Positions 35,777 through 47,463 of a stretch of DNA of 64,000 nt are shown piece after piece. The position numbers and the translations under genes are program-made. The stretch's first letter is position 1. Each line of letters opens with the position of its first letter. The notes beneath the pieces are model-generated. The model was not told the origin of the DNA. It made no database searches and saw only the letters and a program-made list of their open reading frames with translations. Origin of the DNA: Corynebacterium glaucum (GTDB taxonomy: Bacteria > Actinomycetota > Actinomycetes > Mycobacteriales > Mycobacteriaceae); NCBI RefSeq assembly GCF_002287505.1, contig NZ_CP019688.1:1290674-1354673 (forward strand), in the 5' to 3' direction.

Positions 35777-36544
35777 GTGCATACCCGCGCCGAAGTCTAT
35801 TCCCCGCTCCAAAACACCGCCGTCTGGCTCGCGGCCTGGCTCTACGGAGTCGAGTCCACCGACGACACCATCGATGCACTCACAGACCTCGGAGACACCC
35901 ACAGTTACGGTGGTCAGGGGCTTTCGCAGTTGCTTGCCGACGCCCGGTTGGAAGCCGCCCTTGACTCCCCCGAACCCGTCATCCGCTTGGTGCTGTGGGG
36001 ACCCGGACAGGCTCCAGGTCTTAGGGCCGGAACCCCTGCGATGCAGGCGCTGACCCCTGCCGGCGCGATCGTGATTCGCGGTGAGGGATCCCGTTCCCAC
36101 ATTCTGGTTCCGTCCTACGACTCCAGCGGCCCCCGGCCGGGCGTTTCCTGGCGCTGGTTCGAAGACGACGAGCGCCTCCCAGAGCCGGAATGGCTCTCAC
36201 CCGGCGAGGCCGACGCGCTGCTTTCCCAGGCAACGAATGACGCAGCCGCGCTCATCGAAGCCGCCGGCGGCACGCGGGCTGAGCTGCCGAATCCGCGGTT
36301 GGCCGTGGGCACGCTGGCCGATTTCTACGACACACCAGGGCTTCCCGCTGGTGTTACCCCACGGGCGGCGAAACTCTTTTCACGAGCGGATCGCGTCGCG
36401 GCCACCATCGAGACCGTGACTGACCGACTCGGCGACCACAGTTTCGACCCGCAGCTGTTCGCGCTGTGGCGACACATCCGCTCCGCGCGCATGGCAGGAG
36501 TTGCGGATGCGGTGATGGACTATCGCCGGGAATGGGCGTCGTAA
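35777..36544 (+). CDS. Conserved hypothetical protein
   Basis: The 255-residue protein has no signal peptide or membrane segment. Recognisable stretches are NTAVWLAAWLYGVESTDDTI near the N-terminus and GLSQLLADARLEA further on, without a known catalytic motif. GTG 35777 was chosen because TAAAAT (35764-35769) lies 7 bases before it and no Shine-Dalgarno sequence is present, as for a leaderless transcript; upstream in-frame starts would fall in that -10 box. It converges on ferrochelatase, and the two stops are bridged by a small hairpin. Confidence 0.7.
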   Translation: MHTRAEVYSPLQNTAVWLAAWLYGVESTDDTIDALTDLGDTHSYGGQGLSQLLADARLEAALDSPEPVIRLVLWGPGQAPGLRAGTPAMQALTPAGAIVIRGEGSRSHILVPSYDSSGPRPGVSWRWFEDDERLPEPEWLSPGEADALLSQATNDAAALIEAAGGTRAELPNPRLAVGTLADFYDTPGLPAGVTPRAAKLFSRADRVAATIETVTDRLGDHSFDPQLFALWRHIRSARMAGVADAVMDYRREWAS

Positions 36545-36558
36545 AGCGAAAAGCTTTT
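36543..36558. terminator. Short hairpin bridging convergent stops
   Basis: AAAGC (36543-36547), loop GAAAA, GCTTT (36553-36557), then T. The hairpin includes part of both stop codons of the converging genes and has A/T tracts on both sides, so it could serve both directions. The stem is only five base pairs, so strength is doubtful. Confidence 0.4.
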
Positions 36559-37600
36559 AACGACGGACCGGTGCGCAACACTCAGGCGCACAGGGCGCAC
36601 CGTTGACCGTGCAACCCTGGACCGTGACTGTCGAGAGGGTCTGCGGCTCGATGCCCTGAGCGACGCACTCAGCGATGTCGACCACCATGCCCGCGAACTC
36701 CTGCTCGAGGCCGACGGTGGGAACGCGATTGAGCGTCATGCCGCGGGCCTCGCACGCCTCCTTGAGCTCGGTGTCCAGATCCCAGACAACCTCCATGTGG
36801 TCCGTGATGAAACCGACCGGGACGGCGACGATGTGCGAAGTTCCCGCAGTCTCGTTGAGCTCCTCGGCACGATCGACGATGTCAGGCTCAAGCCACGGGG
36901 TCGCGGGGTTACCCGAGCGCGACTGCCACACGACCTCGTAATCATCGACGCCTGCCGCCTCAGCGATCAAGCGCGATGCTTCCCCCACCTGGCGGGAGTA
37001 CAGATTCGCGTCGCCCGGGCCACCGGCGGCATCGTCGGCAGCGTTGGGCACGCTGTGGGCGGTGAAGAGCACCTTGGTGCCAGATTCCGGAGCACGCCCG
37101 AGCGCCTCGCGGGTGCGCTGCGCCATGAGATTCACAAACGACGGGTTGCCGTAGAACTGCCAGAGCTTGGTGTACTCGATTTCCGGCGTGATATCGCGGA
37201 GGCGTTGGATGTCCTCGTCGTACTGGCGGCAGGCGGAGTACCCGCCCCACGCGCTGGTAGCAAAGACCAGCACGTTGCGGTGACCGTCTTCGGCGATCTG
37301 CTTGGCCGTGTCCTCTGCGAACGGGTGCCAGTTCCGGTTGCCGAAGTACACCGGGAGGCTGTGGTCGCGCTCGGCGAGGGCCTGCTCAATGTGGCTGATC
37401 AGCTCGCGGTTCTGCGCGGTAATCGGGCTCACCCCGCCGAAGTGGAAGTAGTGCTCACCGACTTCAGCCAACCGCTCGCGGGGAATGCCGCGGCCACGCG
37501 TGACATTCTCCAAAAAGGGAATGACCTCGTCCTCACCTTCGGGGCCGCCGAAAGAAAGGACGAGGAGTGCATCGTAGTCAGAAAGCGCCATAGGAGCCAT
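36557..37600 (-). CDS. hemH: Ferrochelatase (coproporphyrin type), C-terminal cysteine cluster
   Basis: The 347-residue enzyme has the ferrochelatase motifs [29 protein letters not shown] and the metal-site histidine region. In actinobacteria the substrate is coproporphyrin III (CpfC). Four cysteines in the last 20 residues (C330, C337, C341, C342 in [13 protein letters not shown]) can hold the 2Fe-2S cluster known in actinobacterial ferrochelatases. An alternative start is ATG 37591. The NlpC/P60 gene lies 55 bases upstream on the same strand; separate promoters are possible. Confidence 0.95.
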   Translation of the reverse strand: MAPMALSDYDALLVLSFGGPEGEDEVIPFLENVTRGRGIPRERLAEVGEHYFHFGGVSPITAQNRELISHIEQALAERDHSLPVYFGNRNWHPFAEDTAKQIAEDGHRNVLVFATSAWGGYSACRQYDEDIQRLRDITPEIEYTKLWQFYGNPSFVNLMAQRTREALGRAPESGTKVLFTAHSVPNAADDAAGGPGDANLYSRQVGEASRLIAEAAGVDDYEVVWQSRSGNPATPWLEPDIVDRAEELNETAGTSHIVAVPVGFITDHMEVVWDLDTELKEACEARGMTLNRVPTVGLEQEFAGMVVDIAECVAQGIEPQTLSTVTVQGCTVNGAPCAPECCAPVRR

Positions 37601-37655
37601 CGTAGTGAAACGAGACCACCCACCGGCGCATCTTGCTGCACCTATTAGAGACCTA

Positions 37656-39500
37656 TTAAAGGAGACGCACCGCGTGCTCCGACATATTCGACCAACGCAC
37701 CGGAACGATGGAGACGTTCTGACCGGATTGCGGAGCCTCGATCATCATGCCGTCGCCGAGGTAGATCGCGACGTGCTGGCTTCCACCCGGCCCCCAGAAC
37801 AGCAGGTCGCCGCGCTGCGCCTGGCTCGGGTCAATCTTAGTGCCGCGCTGGTACTGGTATCCGGTGTAGTGCGGAAGGGAGATGCCTGCCGCGGCAAAGG
37901 CGTAGAGCACGAGGCCGGAGCAGTCGAACCCCTTCACCGACCCACCGTTGAGGCCGGTGGTTGGGCCGTTGGCGTCGCCGCCGCCCCACACGTACGGCGT
38001 GCCCACCATGGCCTCCGCGCGGGCGATGACGGTTTCGACCTGCGCGGCGTTCGCGGTCGATGCCACCTTGGCGACGACCTCTTTCACGTCCTCCGTCTTG
38101 GATTCCGGAGTTTCCACCTCCGGAAGGACGGACACGACCGACGGGGACACCTCTACTACCTCGGCTGCGTCGGCCGCTTCGGCTGCCTGGGTCGTAGCGG
38201 GAGTTTCAACGCGCGACGGTGAGGCGCTCTGCTCATTCCGGGATCGGTCGGAGAGTTGGGCTTGCACATTCGCCAACGCGTCGGCGGGCGATTCGGACGC
38301 GAGGCCCATGCCGTTTTGCAGACCGCCCGCGAAAGCGGTGACGATCTCACCCGTGCTGTAGTTCTCCGAAACGCCGCGGGAGGTGCTACGGGTAGCGCCG
38401 CGGTCAGACGAACCCACGCCGGTGAGCGGGCTGGCATACGGGTCTTCGAAAGTCGCGTGCGGCAGCTGCGATGCGCCAACGAGCACGGTGGCGGCAACGA
38501 TGCTGGCTGCCTGCGCGATGATGTGCTCGGGGATCTCGAGGCCTGGGGTCGCACCCTCTGCGGCGTATGCGGTGGCAATTGCTTCGGCCACGGTCTCTTC
38601 GTCAGCAGCAGGAGCTTCAGGAGCCAACTCGGCTACTCGGTCGGTGACTTCCTCGATGACGTCCTGCTCGATCGACGCGGGGTCGATGGTCACCGGGGCG
38701 GTCTCAACGGTTTCCTCATCGACGATCTCTTTGTCGACGATCTCTTTGTCGCCGGTCTCTTTATCAACGGCCTCCTCAACGGGAGCGCTCTCAGGCCTCA
38801 CTTCAGCGAGAGAAGCTTCTGCGTTGTAAAGAGCGGTCTCCGCAGTTTCAAGCTCAGTGGAGCGTTGCCCGAGTGCCTCCGACGAGCTGTCGAGCAGGGA
38901 GCGCGCATCTGTCTCAGCGCGAACTGCAGCCTCTGCGGCAGCCTCGGCGAGCTCCAGCGCTTCGCGCGCGGTCGATTCCTCGTTTGCGGCTTCGGTGCGG
39001 GCGCGTTCAACTTCCTCAAGAGCTGCGCGCTTCTCCGCCATCCCACTGCGGATGTACTGGGCGCGATCAAGGGCGTCCTTTTGGGATGCGTCGTCTGCAA
39101 GCGCGGAGATCCGTGCGGAGCCTGAACCTCGGTACTGCGATCGAGAAAACGACTCGAGATCTGCACGAGCGGCGTCAACGGCCTCTTGGGCTGCCTTCAA
39201 CCGCTCTGCGGCGGCGTCGGCGCCGCGGCGTGCTTGCTCAGCACGCGCCTGAGCGTCGCGCAGGTCAACGAATGCGCGGTTCACTCTCTCTTGAAGGGCA
39301 CCCATGTCGAGCTGCAACGCGTCGACATCGGCCTGAGCTTTCGCGACCGCCGACGCGAGTGCGGCGGCGGACGGAGTTTCGTCGCCGCCCGCTACCGGAG
39401 TGAACAGCGACGAGGACAGAACGATGGTTGTCGAGCAGGCGACGGCGCCGGCCGTGAGGCGCAGCCGAGGGCGGCGCGCATCCCGAAACAGGTTGACCAC
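37656..39500 (-). CDS. Secreted NlpC/P60 peptidoglycan endopeptidase, RipA/RipC-like
   Basis: The 614-residue protein starts at GTG 39500, chosen because GAGGAG lies 7-8 bases upstream and the result is a proper signal peptide (basic [12 protein letters not shown], hydrophobic core, cleavage near TPVAGGDE). A long Ala/Glu coiled coil follows (~45-210), then an acidic repeat region, a second linker and the C-terminal NlpC/P60 domain. Catalytic Cys is in [10 protein letters not shown] and His in [11 protein letters not shown]. Such enzymes cut the D-Glu/meso-DAP bond to separate daughter cells; the coiled coil keeps them inactive until activated. In related genera the same gene lies beside acn. 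Confidence 0.92.
   Translation of the reverse strand: MVNLFRDARRPRLRLTAGAVACSTTIVLSSSLFTPVAGGDETPSAAALASAVAKAQADVDALQLDMGALQERVNRAFVDLRDAQARAEQARRGADAAAERLKAAQEAVDAARADLESFSRSQYRGSGSARISALADDASQKDALDRAQYIRSGMAEKRAALEEVERARTEAANEESTAREALELAEAAAEAAVRAETDARSLLDSSSEALGQRSTELETAETALYNAEASLAEVRPESAPVEEAVDKETGDKEIVDKEIVDEETVETAPVTIDPASIEQDVIEEVTDRVAELAPEAPAADEETVAEAIATAYAAEGATPGLEIPEHIIAQAASIVAATVLVGASQLPHATFEDPYASPLTGVGSSDRGATRSTSRGVSENYSTGEIVTAFAGGLQNGMGLASESPADALANVQAQLSDRSRNEQSASPSRVETPATTQAAEAADAAEVVEVSPSVVSVLPEVETPESKTEDVKEVVAKVASTANAAQVETVIARAEAMVGTPYVWGGGDANGPTTGLNGGSVKGFDCSGLVLYAFAAAGISLPHYTGYQYQRGTKIDPSQAQRGDLLFWGPGGSQHVAIYLGDGMMIEAPQSGQNVSIVPVRWSNMSEHAVRLL
38706..38780 (-). repeat. 15-bp tandem repeats in the NlpC/P60 gene
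   Basis: Five units of 15 bases (38706, 38721, 38736, 38751, 38766) encode, on the minus strand, VETAP-, VDEET-, VDKEI-, GDKEI- and VDKET-type pentapeptides. The two central units (38721-38750) are identical. The unit length preserves the frame, so length variants of this acidic linker are expected among strains. Confidence 0.85.
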
Positions 39501-39599
39501 GGAGGTACTCCTCACACCGCGCATCGCGGCCACAAAGCCGCAGGAGTGAACGTGCATGACTAGGGCACATCCGGCGACGCTGTGACAAGACCTAGGCCT

Positions 39600-39730
39600 T
39601 GACGCACGGCAATATCGATTGACTACTGATGTTGGCGCATCAACTGACAGTGGCACGATCCTTCACCCGATCCAGTGCGCAGAACTTGGCGTGCTTCCCC
39701 ACATGCCCGATCTGTCCGCGTTCCCAGCTT
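39600..39730 (-). ncRNA. Candidate ydaO-like (c-di-AMP) riboswitch, weak
   Basis: On the minus strand the leader contains, in order, GTGGGGAAGCACG (39690-39702), GGGTGAA (39662-39668) and CTGTCAGTTGA (39640-39650). This recalls the GGGGAACCA / GGGGUGAAUC / GUCAGCUCACC landmarks of actinobacterial ydaO elements, which precede NlpC/P60 genes. The match is imperfect and the pairing has not been computed. Confidence 0.3.
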
Positions 39731-39920
39731 GACTAGGGCTGGAAACATTGCAACGGAACTTGAAAGTTTCTTGCTTCTGTCAACTCACGAGCCGACACGA
39801 GAACCATACGTCACGTAACAAGTCTGTTTCACAATCTTTACCAATAATCACATTGGTCAAGTTTGTTCCCGTTACCATTCACCCGCCTCATGCAGGTGTT
39901 ATGGCGCGCCAAATTCGTGT

Positions 39921-39936
39921 AGTGACGTTCGTCACA
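39921..39936. promoter_or_regulatory. Candidate GlxR (cAMP-CRP-type) binding site
   Basis: AGTGACGTTCGTCACA fits the corynebacterial GlxR consensus TGTGA-N6-TCACA at all but the first base and is a near-perfect palindrome. It lies far upstream (about 420 bp) of the NlpC/P60 start. Confidence 0.55.
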
Positions 39937-40031
39937 CGCGGGAATATGGTTGGCTAGGATTCTTAGCCGGCGCGAGAGTAAAGGCTAGGCACCTGACGCG
40001 CCCGAGGGGTGGGCAGGTTATGTTCGACTGA

Positions 40032-40547
40032 TTAGGCCACGCGCGGAGACGAGGAGGAACGGATCGCGAACCACGTTGCCGCGACCACCAGACTCACCGC
40101 AATGAACATTGCCGCGGCGATACCTGGCCACGGCAACGACAGTCCGTCTGCCGCCTCGAAGAACGCGCGGACCCCGTCTGCATAATCTGGCTGGCCCGCC
40201 ATCGCGCGTTGCCCCTGTTCGATTTGGGCGCGGGTCAGTTCATCGCTTACGCCAGCCACTGCATGGGGAGTACGGATAAGCACAGTCTCGACGCCGGTTT
40301 CGAGCTGGAGATCCTGCGCGAGATCACGGAGCTGCGGCACGTGATCAGGCGTCTGCTCAAGCACGACAATGCTGACTTGATCGGCAGCTGGCCCACCGGA
40401 TGCGGCGACGTCGGCAAGCGCCTGCACCAAGTCCGACTCGAGCACGGGATTCACCGGGTTCTCGGTGCCGAAAGCGATACCGTCCTCGCGTAGCTGCGCG
40501 ACAAGGCCAGCAATATCGGCGGTCTCAGAGAAGTGGGCGGTCGACAT
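40032..40547 (-). CDS. Rv1476-family membrane protein
   Basis: The 171-residue protein has a soluble N-terminal domain of about 135 residues (ADIAGLVAQLREDGIAFGTE, VSIVVLEQTPDHVPQLRDLA) and a single C-terminal membrane helix (WPGIAAAMFIAVSLVVAATW) with a short basic end, so it is probably tail-anchored with the domain on one side of the membrane. Its place between acn and the NlpC/P60 gene matches Rv1476 of M. tuberculosis, of unknown function. The start ATG 40547 diverges from the acn promoter region. Confidence 0.85.
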   Translation of the reverse strand: MSTAHFSETADIAGLVAQLREDGIAFGTENPVNPVLESDLVQALADVAASGGPAADQVSIVVLEQTPDHVPQLRDLAQDLQLETGVETVLIRTPHAVAGVSDELTRAQIEQGQRAMAGQPDYADGVRAFFEAADGLSLPWPGIAAAMFIAVSLVVAATWFAIRSSSSPRVA

Positions 40548-40663
40548 GGTGTCCGGGTGGCAAGCTTTCGCGCTAGGAAATGGAACGTTTGGTTATGGGA
40601 TGGCGCTTTCAAGATACCGTCGATAAGCAAAAGCTCCCGACAACTGGGCGGCAAACCCAAAAA

Positions 40664-40686
40664 CATTACGCCCGTACTGTTAGTAT
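40664..40686 (+). promoter_or_regulatory. acn promoter with candidate AcnR operator
   Basis: CATTACGCCCGTACTG (40664-40679) matches the corynebacterial AcnR motif CAGNACNNNCGTACTG (from memory) at every defined base except one. TAGTAT (40681-40686) right after it is a plausible -10 box. A repressor there would occlude RNA polymerase. acnR itself lies just downstream of acn. Confidence 0.65.
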
Positions 40687-40773
40687 CAACTCAGAACTGT
40701 GGCGGCTCGCTTAAGATTGAGGGTTGACCGCCATGGGTCACATACCCAAAAACGACGAGAAATGGAGCTCACT

Positions 40774-43554
<2,781 letters not shown>

Positions 43555-43570
43555 ATAGCACCACTCGGAG

Positions 43571-43606
43571 GGGCTGCTCGGTTGTGTGCCGGGCGGCCCT
43601 TTCGTC
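43571..43606 (+). terminator. Terminator between acn and acnR
   Basis: GGGCTGCTCGG (43571-43581) pairs along all 11 positions with CCGGGCGGCCC (43589-43599), three of them G-U, around a 7-base loop; CTTTCGTC follows. The T-tract is short, so partial read-through into acnR is possible. Confidence 0.7.
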
Positions 43607-43626
43607 GTAAAGCAAGAAAGCCCCTC

Positions 43627-44178
43627 ATGCCGATTATCAGTGACCTCGAACTCTCCCGCCGCCGCCAAGGCATCATCGATGCTGCTCGCGCATGCTTTGC
43701 GCGCTACGGCTTTGAGGGGGCGACCGTGGCGCGGCTGGAAGAGGCCACCGGCAAGACGCGCGGGGCGATCTTCCACCACTTCAACGACAAAGAGGCGCTA
43801 TTCCTCGCCATCGTCAGCGAGGACGCGAAGCGCCAGGCGGAGGTGGTCAGCCAGCGCGGCCTGGTCGAGGTGATGCGCGACATGCTGCACAACCCCGACG
43901 AGCACGACTGGATGGTCACCCGAGCCGAGATCGTGCGGAAGCTCCGCACCGACCCCGAGTTCGAGCTGCGCTGGAGGGAGCATCAAGAAGTGCTTGACGA
44001 CGCAGTGTTAGCCCGACTTCGCGCCAATACCCAAATGCGCGACGATGTTCCGGTTGAAGTGGTTCAAACGTATTTGGAGACGGTGCTCGAGGGCTTCATT
44101 ACGAAGCTGGCTGCCGGTGAGACGCCGGAGCGGCTCGAGGCGATGCTTGACGTTGTAGAGCAGTCGGTCCGCGGCTGA
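43627..44178 (+). CDS. acnR: TetR-family repressor of aconitase, AcnR
   Basis: The 183-residue protein begins with a TetR DNA-binding domain: RRRQGIIDAARACFARYGF, ATVARLEEATGKTRGAIFHHF and the DKEALFLAIV helix. An all-helical ligand domain (from residue ~60) contains EIVRKLRTDPEFELRWREHQ. The AcnR of C. glutamicum represses acn and binds citrate with Mg. Position directly after acn and the operator before acn support the assignment. ATG 43627 was chosen; the longer reading from 43582 would run through the terminator hairpin. Confidence 0.93.
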   Translation: MPIISDLELSRRRQGIIDAARACFARYGFEGATVARLEEATGKTRGAIFHHFNDKEALFLAIVSEDAKRQAEVVSQRGLVEVMRDMLHNPDEHDWMVTRAEIVRKLRTDPEFELRWREHQEVLDDAVLARLRANTQMRDDVPVEVVQTYLETVLEGFITKLAAGETPERLEAMLDVVEQSVRG

Positions 44179-44227
44179 CGCCAGCGCGATTCAGTCTTAG
44201 TAGACCAAGCGGTATAGACTTGCCGGT

Positions 44228-44971
44228 ATGTCCAAGCTCCTTTTCCTCTCCTTGCGAACCGGTGAGATCGGTCCCGACGTGGCCCGCGCCGAGTACCACG
44301 ACGCGCTCACAGCGGCTGGGATGGACGAGGTGGGTATGGAGCTTCGGATCATCGACTCTGCTGATGCGGCGGTGGGGCCGCTAACCGGCGTCGACGGGGT
44401 AATCGTCGGCGGGAGCTCGCTGAACGTGACAAACGCAGAGACAGACGCCGGCTACGACGACTATCAGCGCCACGTGCACGCGCTGCTCGCGGACTTGGTT
44501 GAGTCGGGCGTGCCGGTGTTCTTCGTGTGTTTCGGGTTGTCGTGGCTCGTGCACTACTGCGGTGGCGCCGTTGGCCGCGACCGGCCAGAGGACTCTGGGC
44601 CGACCCAGGTGCGCCCGATCGAAGCTGGCCGTCTGGATCCGCTGTTGGCCGGGTCGCCGGAGGAGTTCACCGCCCTGACCGGGCACACCGAGAACCCGCA
44701 GGGGGTGCCGGAGGGCCTAGAGCTGCTCGCTGAAGGGCCGGACGGGCTGGTGCAGATGGTGCGATATGGCGAGCACGTGTGGGCAACGCAGTTCCACGCC
44801 GAGATGGACGCAGACGCCATGCGCACGCGCATGGACTTCTACTACGATTACGGCTACTTCCCCGCCGAGGAATACGCCCGCATCGTGGCCGATCTGCCGA
44901 ACCACGACGTTGCCTACGCCAACGGGCTTGTCCGCGCATTCGCGCAGTACTGCGCCGCTCAGGCGCGGTAG
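44228..44971 (+). CDS. Class I glutamine amidotransferase-like protein (copy A)
   Basis: The 247-residue protein has the GATase triad: the nucleophile elbow FFVCFGLSWLVHYCGG and the His-x-Glu pair in ATQFHAEMD near residue 195. The family transfers ammonia from glutamine to a substrate or hydrolyses gamma-glutamyl bonds; the single-domain forms are hard to assign. TATAGA (44213-44218) ends 9 bases before ATG 44228, so the transcript may be leaderless. A second related protein is at 50784. In C. glutamicum a GATase gene also follows acnR. Confidence 0.88.
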   Translation: MSKLLFLSLRTGEIGPDVARAEYHDALTAAGMDEVGMELRIIDSADAAVGPLTGVDGVIVGGSSLNVTNAETDAGYDDYQRHVHALLADLVESGVPVFFVCFGLSWLVHYCGGAVGRDRPEDSGPTQVRPIEAGRLDPLLAGSPEEFTALTGHTENPQGVPEGLELLAEGPDGLVQMVRYGEHVWATQFHAEMDADAMRTRMDFYYDYGYFPAEEYARIVADLPNHDVAYANGLVRAFAQYCAAQAR

Positions 44972-44989
44972 CCGGGCTAGCCGGGCAAC

Positions 44990-45688
44990 TTAATCGAGAT
45001 CGGAAACTGCGGCGTCGCCGTCTTCGAACTCGAGCGGGTTGTCCGCGAACGGCTCGCCGCGGTTGACGGCCTCGACGATGACGTCAGCGACGAGTTCGCG
45101 TGAGGTTTCGGAGCCTTCCGCCCTTTCGCTGGTGAGCAGGGAGATGCCGTTCGACGGGCCGTCGGTAAGCAATGTGGGCCCCAAGATTTGGTGCGAGAGC
45201 TGCGAGCCGAGCAAACGGCGATCGACTGCTTTCTTGCTTTCGACGTAGGCGTACCAGGACGAGCCATCGTCATCGGTGGTGGCGTCCTGCGCGCCGGCGT
45301 ATGAGACGTTGATGAGGAACGGCGCGAAGTCTTCGAGCTGCTCGAGCGCGTCGATCATGGTCAGGGCCGCGTCGCGGTCGACGGCGAAAGTCTTTTCCGG
45401 GCTGCCGCCGCCGGCACCTGCGGACCACACGACGACGTCGAACGGGGTGAGCAAGCGCGCCCATGCCTCGACGTCGAGCTCGGTGAGGTCCTGGACGATG
45501 ACAGTTGCGCCGGCGTCCTTAAGATCCGCAGCGTGGTCGGGGTTGCGGACAAGCGCCGTGACGTGGTGGCCTTCGTCGACAAGCTTTGGGACGGTGTGCT
45601 TGGAGACGTTGCCGCCGGCGCCGAGAACGAGGACGTAGGCGGTGTCGGACGGGGTGTCGGACATGGTTGCGGGATCGATGTCAGTCAT
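44990..45688 (-). CDS. NAD(P)-binding atypical SDR-type protein
   Basis: The 232-residue protein has a Rossmann fold with AYVLVLGAGGNVSKHTVPKL as the dinucleotide-binding element, the VTALVRNPDHAADLKDAGA strand and DLTELDVEAW. The YAYVESKKAVDRRL segment carries the Tyr/Ser-x-x-x-Lys arrangement of the extended or atypical SDR family. It is likely a cytosolic NAD(P)H-binding reductase or sensor of the NmrA/YwnB type. ATG 45688 is preferred; ATG 45664 is possible. Substrate unknown. Confidence 0.85.
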   Translation of the reverse strand: MTDIDPATMSDTPSDTAYVLVLGAGGNVSKHTVPKLVDEGHHVTALVRNPDHAADLKDAGATVIVQDLTELDVEAWARLLTPFDVVVWSAGAGGGSPEKTFAVDRDAALTMIDALEQLEDFAPFLINVSYAGAQDATTDDDGSSWYAYVESKKAVDRRLLGSQLSHQILGPTLLTDGPSNGISLLTSERAEGSETSRELVADVIVEAVNRGEPFADNPLEFEDGDAAVSDLD

Positions 45689-45758
45689 GAGTCCCACGGT
45701 AGTGAAACTGTGCTGGCGGTGGTGTGGCCGTGTGGCGGCTGGGATACCCTTATCCACC

Positions 45759-46025
45759 ATGCACGCAATCATCACCACCACTGGCCAAGACCGAGTTGGC
45801 ATCATCGCGGGTGTGGCTCAGGCAGCCGCGGAGCGAGACCTGAATATCGTGGACCTGTCGCAGACACTCATGGAGAACTTCTTCACCATGATCATGCGCG
45901 TCGAGGTGCCGGCGGGAGCGGATATGGGCGCGCTCCAGGAGCACCTGACTGCTGCGGGCGACAAGCTCGGCGTGGTCGTGCGCATTCAGGCCGAAGACCT
46001 ATTCACCGCGATGAATGAGATCTAG
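45759..46025 (+). CDS. ACT-domain protein (UPF0237 type)
   Basis: The 88-residue protein is essentially one ACT domain ([39 protein letters not shown]), a ligand-binding module for amino acids. It starts only 8-9 bases after a TACCCT -10-like box, so it may be leaderless. The stop is 2 bases before the PFL-family gene. This tight pairing of a free ACT domain with a UPF0210 protein recurs across bacteria and suggests the ACT protein regulates or binds to its neighbour. No enzyme activity is known for the pair. Confidence 0.92.
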   Translation: MHAIITTTGQDRVGIIAGVAQAAAERDLNIVDLSQTLMENFFTMIMRVEVPAGADMGALQEHLTAAGDKLGVVVRIQAEDLFTAMNEI

Positions 46026-46027
46026 CC

Positions 46028-47398
46028 ATGGCAACTGATTTGGACTTCAAGTCGCACCGCATCCTCGACGTCATCCAGATGATCGAGGACTACCGCCTGG
46101 ACATCCGCACGGTGACCATGGGGATCTCGCTCATCGGCTGCACCCGCCCCACGATGGAGGCGACCGCGCAGGCGGTTTACGACCGCGTCACCGAACGCGC
46201 CGCGCAACTCGTGCCGGTGTGCGAGGGCATCGAGCGCGAGCTGGGCATCCCGATTGTGAACAAACGCATCTCGGTCTCCCCCATCTCGCTCGTGGCCGCG
46301 GGTGTGGAGGGCAACCCGGTCGAGATTGCGCGCGCCCTGGACCGCGCCGCAGCCCAGCTCGGCATCAACTTTGTGGGCGGCTACTCGGCCCTGGTTGAAA
46401 AGGGTGCAACGGAGGCGGATTCCCGGCTTATTCGGTCGATTCCGGAAGCGTTGGCGTCGACAAGCAATGTTTGTGGCTCCGTGAATGTGGCGACCTCGCG
46501 CGCGGGCATCAACATGGATGCGGTGGCTGTGATGGGCCGGGTGATCAAGGAAGCGGCCGAGCTGACTGCCGACGAGTCTTCAATTGCCTGCGCGAAGCTG
46601 GTGGTATTCGCGAACGCGGTGGGCGACAACCCGTTCATGGCTGGGGCGTTCCACGGCATCGAGGAGCCCGACACCGTGGTGTCTGTGGGCGTGTCCGGGC
46701 CGGGTGTGGTGGATAACGCGATCGGCTCGCTCGAGGGAGCGTCGCTGAACGAGGTGGCCGAGGAGATTAAGAAGGCCGCGTTCAAGATCACGCGCGCCGG
46801 GCAGCTGGTGGGCAATATGGCATCGGAACGCCTCGGCGTGCCGTTTGGCATCGTGGACCTCTCGCTCGCGCCGACCGCGGAGATGGGCGACTCGGTCGCG
46901 CACATTTTGGAGCACATGGGGCTTGATCAGGTAGGCACGCACGGCACGACGGCGGCTTTGGCGTTGTTGAACGATGCGGTGAAGAAGGGCGGCATGATGG
47001 CCTGCTCGCGTGTGGGCGGGTTGTCCGGCTCCTTCATCCCGGTCTCGGAGGACCAGGGCATGATTGACGCTGTGCGCGCAGGCTCCATCACCATGGACAA
47101 GCTCGAGGCGATGACGTCGATCTGCTCAGTGGGCTTCGACATGATTGCGATTCCGGGCGACACCTCCGCCGAGCTCATCGCGGGCATGATCGCGGACGAG
47201 GCCGCGATCGGCGTGATGAACCACAAGACCACCGCCGCACGCCTCATTCCGGTGCCGGGCACCAAGCCCGGTGACGAGGTGAACTTCGGCGGTCTGCTCG
47301 GCTACGCGCCGGTGATTCCTGTGACTGCTGTTGGCAACGACGCTTTCATCCGCCGCGGCGGTTTCATTCCGGCGCCGGTGCACGGGTTCCGGAACTAG
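46028..47398 (+). CDS. PFL-family (UPF0210) protein
   Basis: The 456-residue protein has UPF0210 motifs [36 protein letters not shown], and the glycine-rich [20 protein letters not shown] and [17 protein letters not shown]. The fold is predicted to resemble pyruvate-formate-lyase, but the glycyl radical and active-site Cys-Cys pair of true PFL are not evident. A role in amino acid or one-carbon metabolism is possible given the ACT partner. Length and ATG position (2 bases after the ACT stop) are normal. Confidence 0.9.
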   Translation: MATDLDFKSHRILDVIQMIEDYRLDIRTVTMGISLIGCTRPTMEATAQAVYDRVTERAAQLVPVCEGIERELGIPIVNKRISVSPISLVAAGVEGNPVEIARALDRAAAQLGINFVGGYSALVEKGATEADSRLIRSIPEALASTSNVCGSVNVATSRAGINMDAVAVMGRVIKEAAELTADESSIACAKLVVFANAVGDNPFMAGAFHGIEEPDTVVSVGVSGPGVVDNAIGSLEGASLNEVAEEIKKAAFKITRAGQLVGNMASERLGVPFGIVDLSLAPTAEMGDSVAHILEHMGLDQVGTHGTTAALALLNDAVKKGGMMACSRVGGLSGSFIPVSEDQGMIDAVRAGSITMDKLEAMTSICSVGFDMIAIPGDTSAELIAGMIADEAAIGVMNHKTTAARLIPVPGTKPGDEVNFGGLLGYAPVIPVTAVGNDAFIRRGGFIPAPVHGFRN

Positions 47399-47463
47399 GT
47401 ATTTTGGCCGGGTTCCGCACCGGGGCTTGACCCTCACGCGACGTCATAGTTCACACTGACGTC

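Larger units (their letters stand above)
39501..40031. other. 531-bp intergenic regulatory region upstream of the NlpC/P60 gene
   Basis: No supported gene lies here; the only open frame (39748-39957, plus) lacks coding character. It holds the unusually long leader of the NlpC/P60 gene, a possible riboswitch (39600-39730), a perfect 11-bp palindrome TACGTCACGTA (39807-39817), a candidate GlxR site (39921-39936) and a GGCTA-N7-TAGCC hairpin (39952-39968). A larger ACCTG/CAGGT-flanked hairpin at 39991-40018 may terminate the Rv1476-type gene. AT content is higher than in the surrounding genes. Confidence 0.6.

Noticed and set aside
39748..39957. Open frame in the NlpC/P60 upstream region
   Set aside because: It has no ribosome-binding site, no homology and an AT-rich composition unlike local genes.
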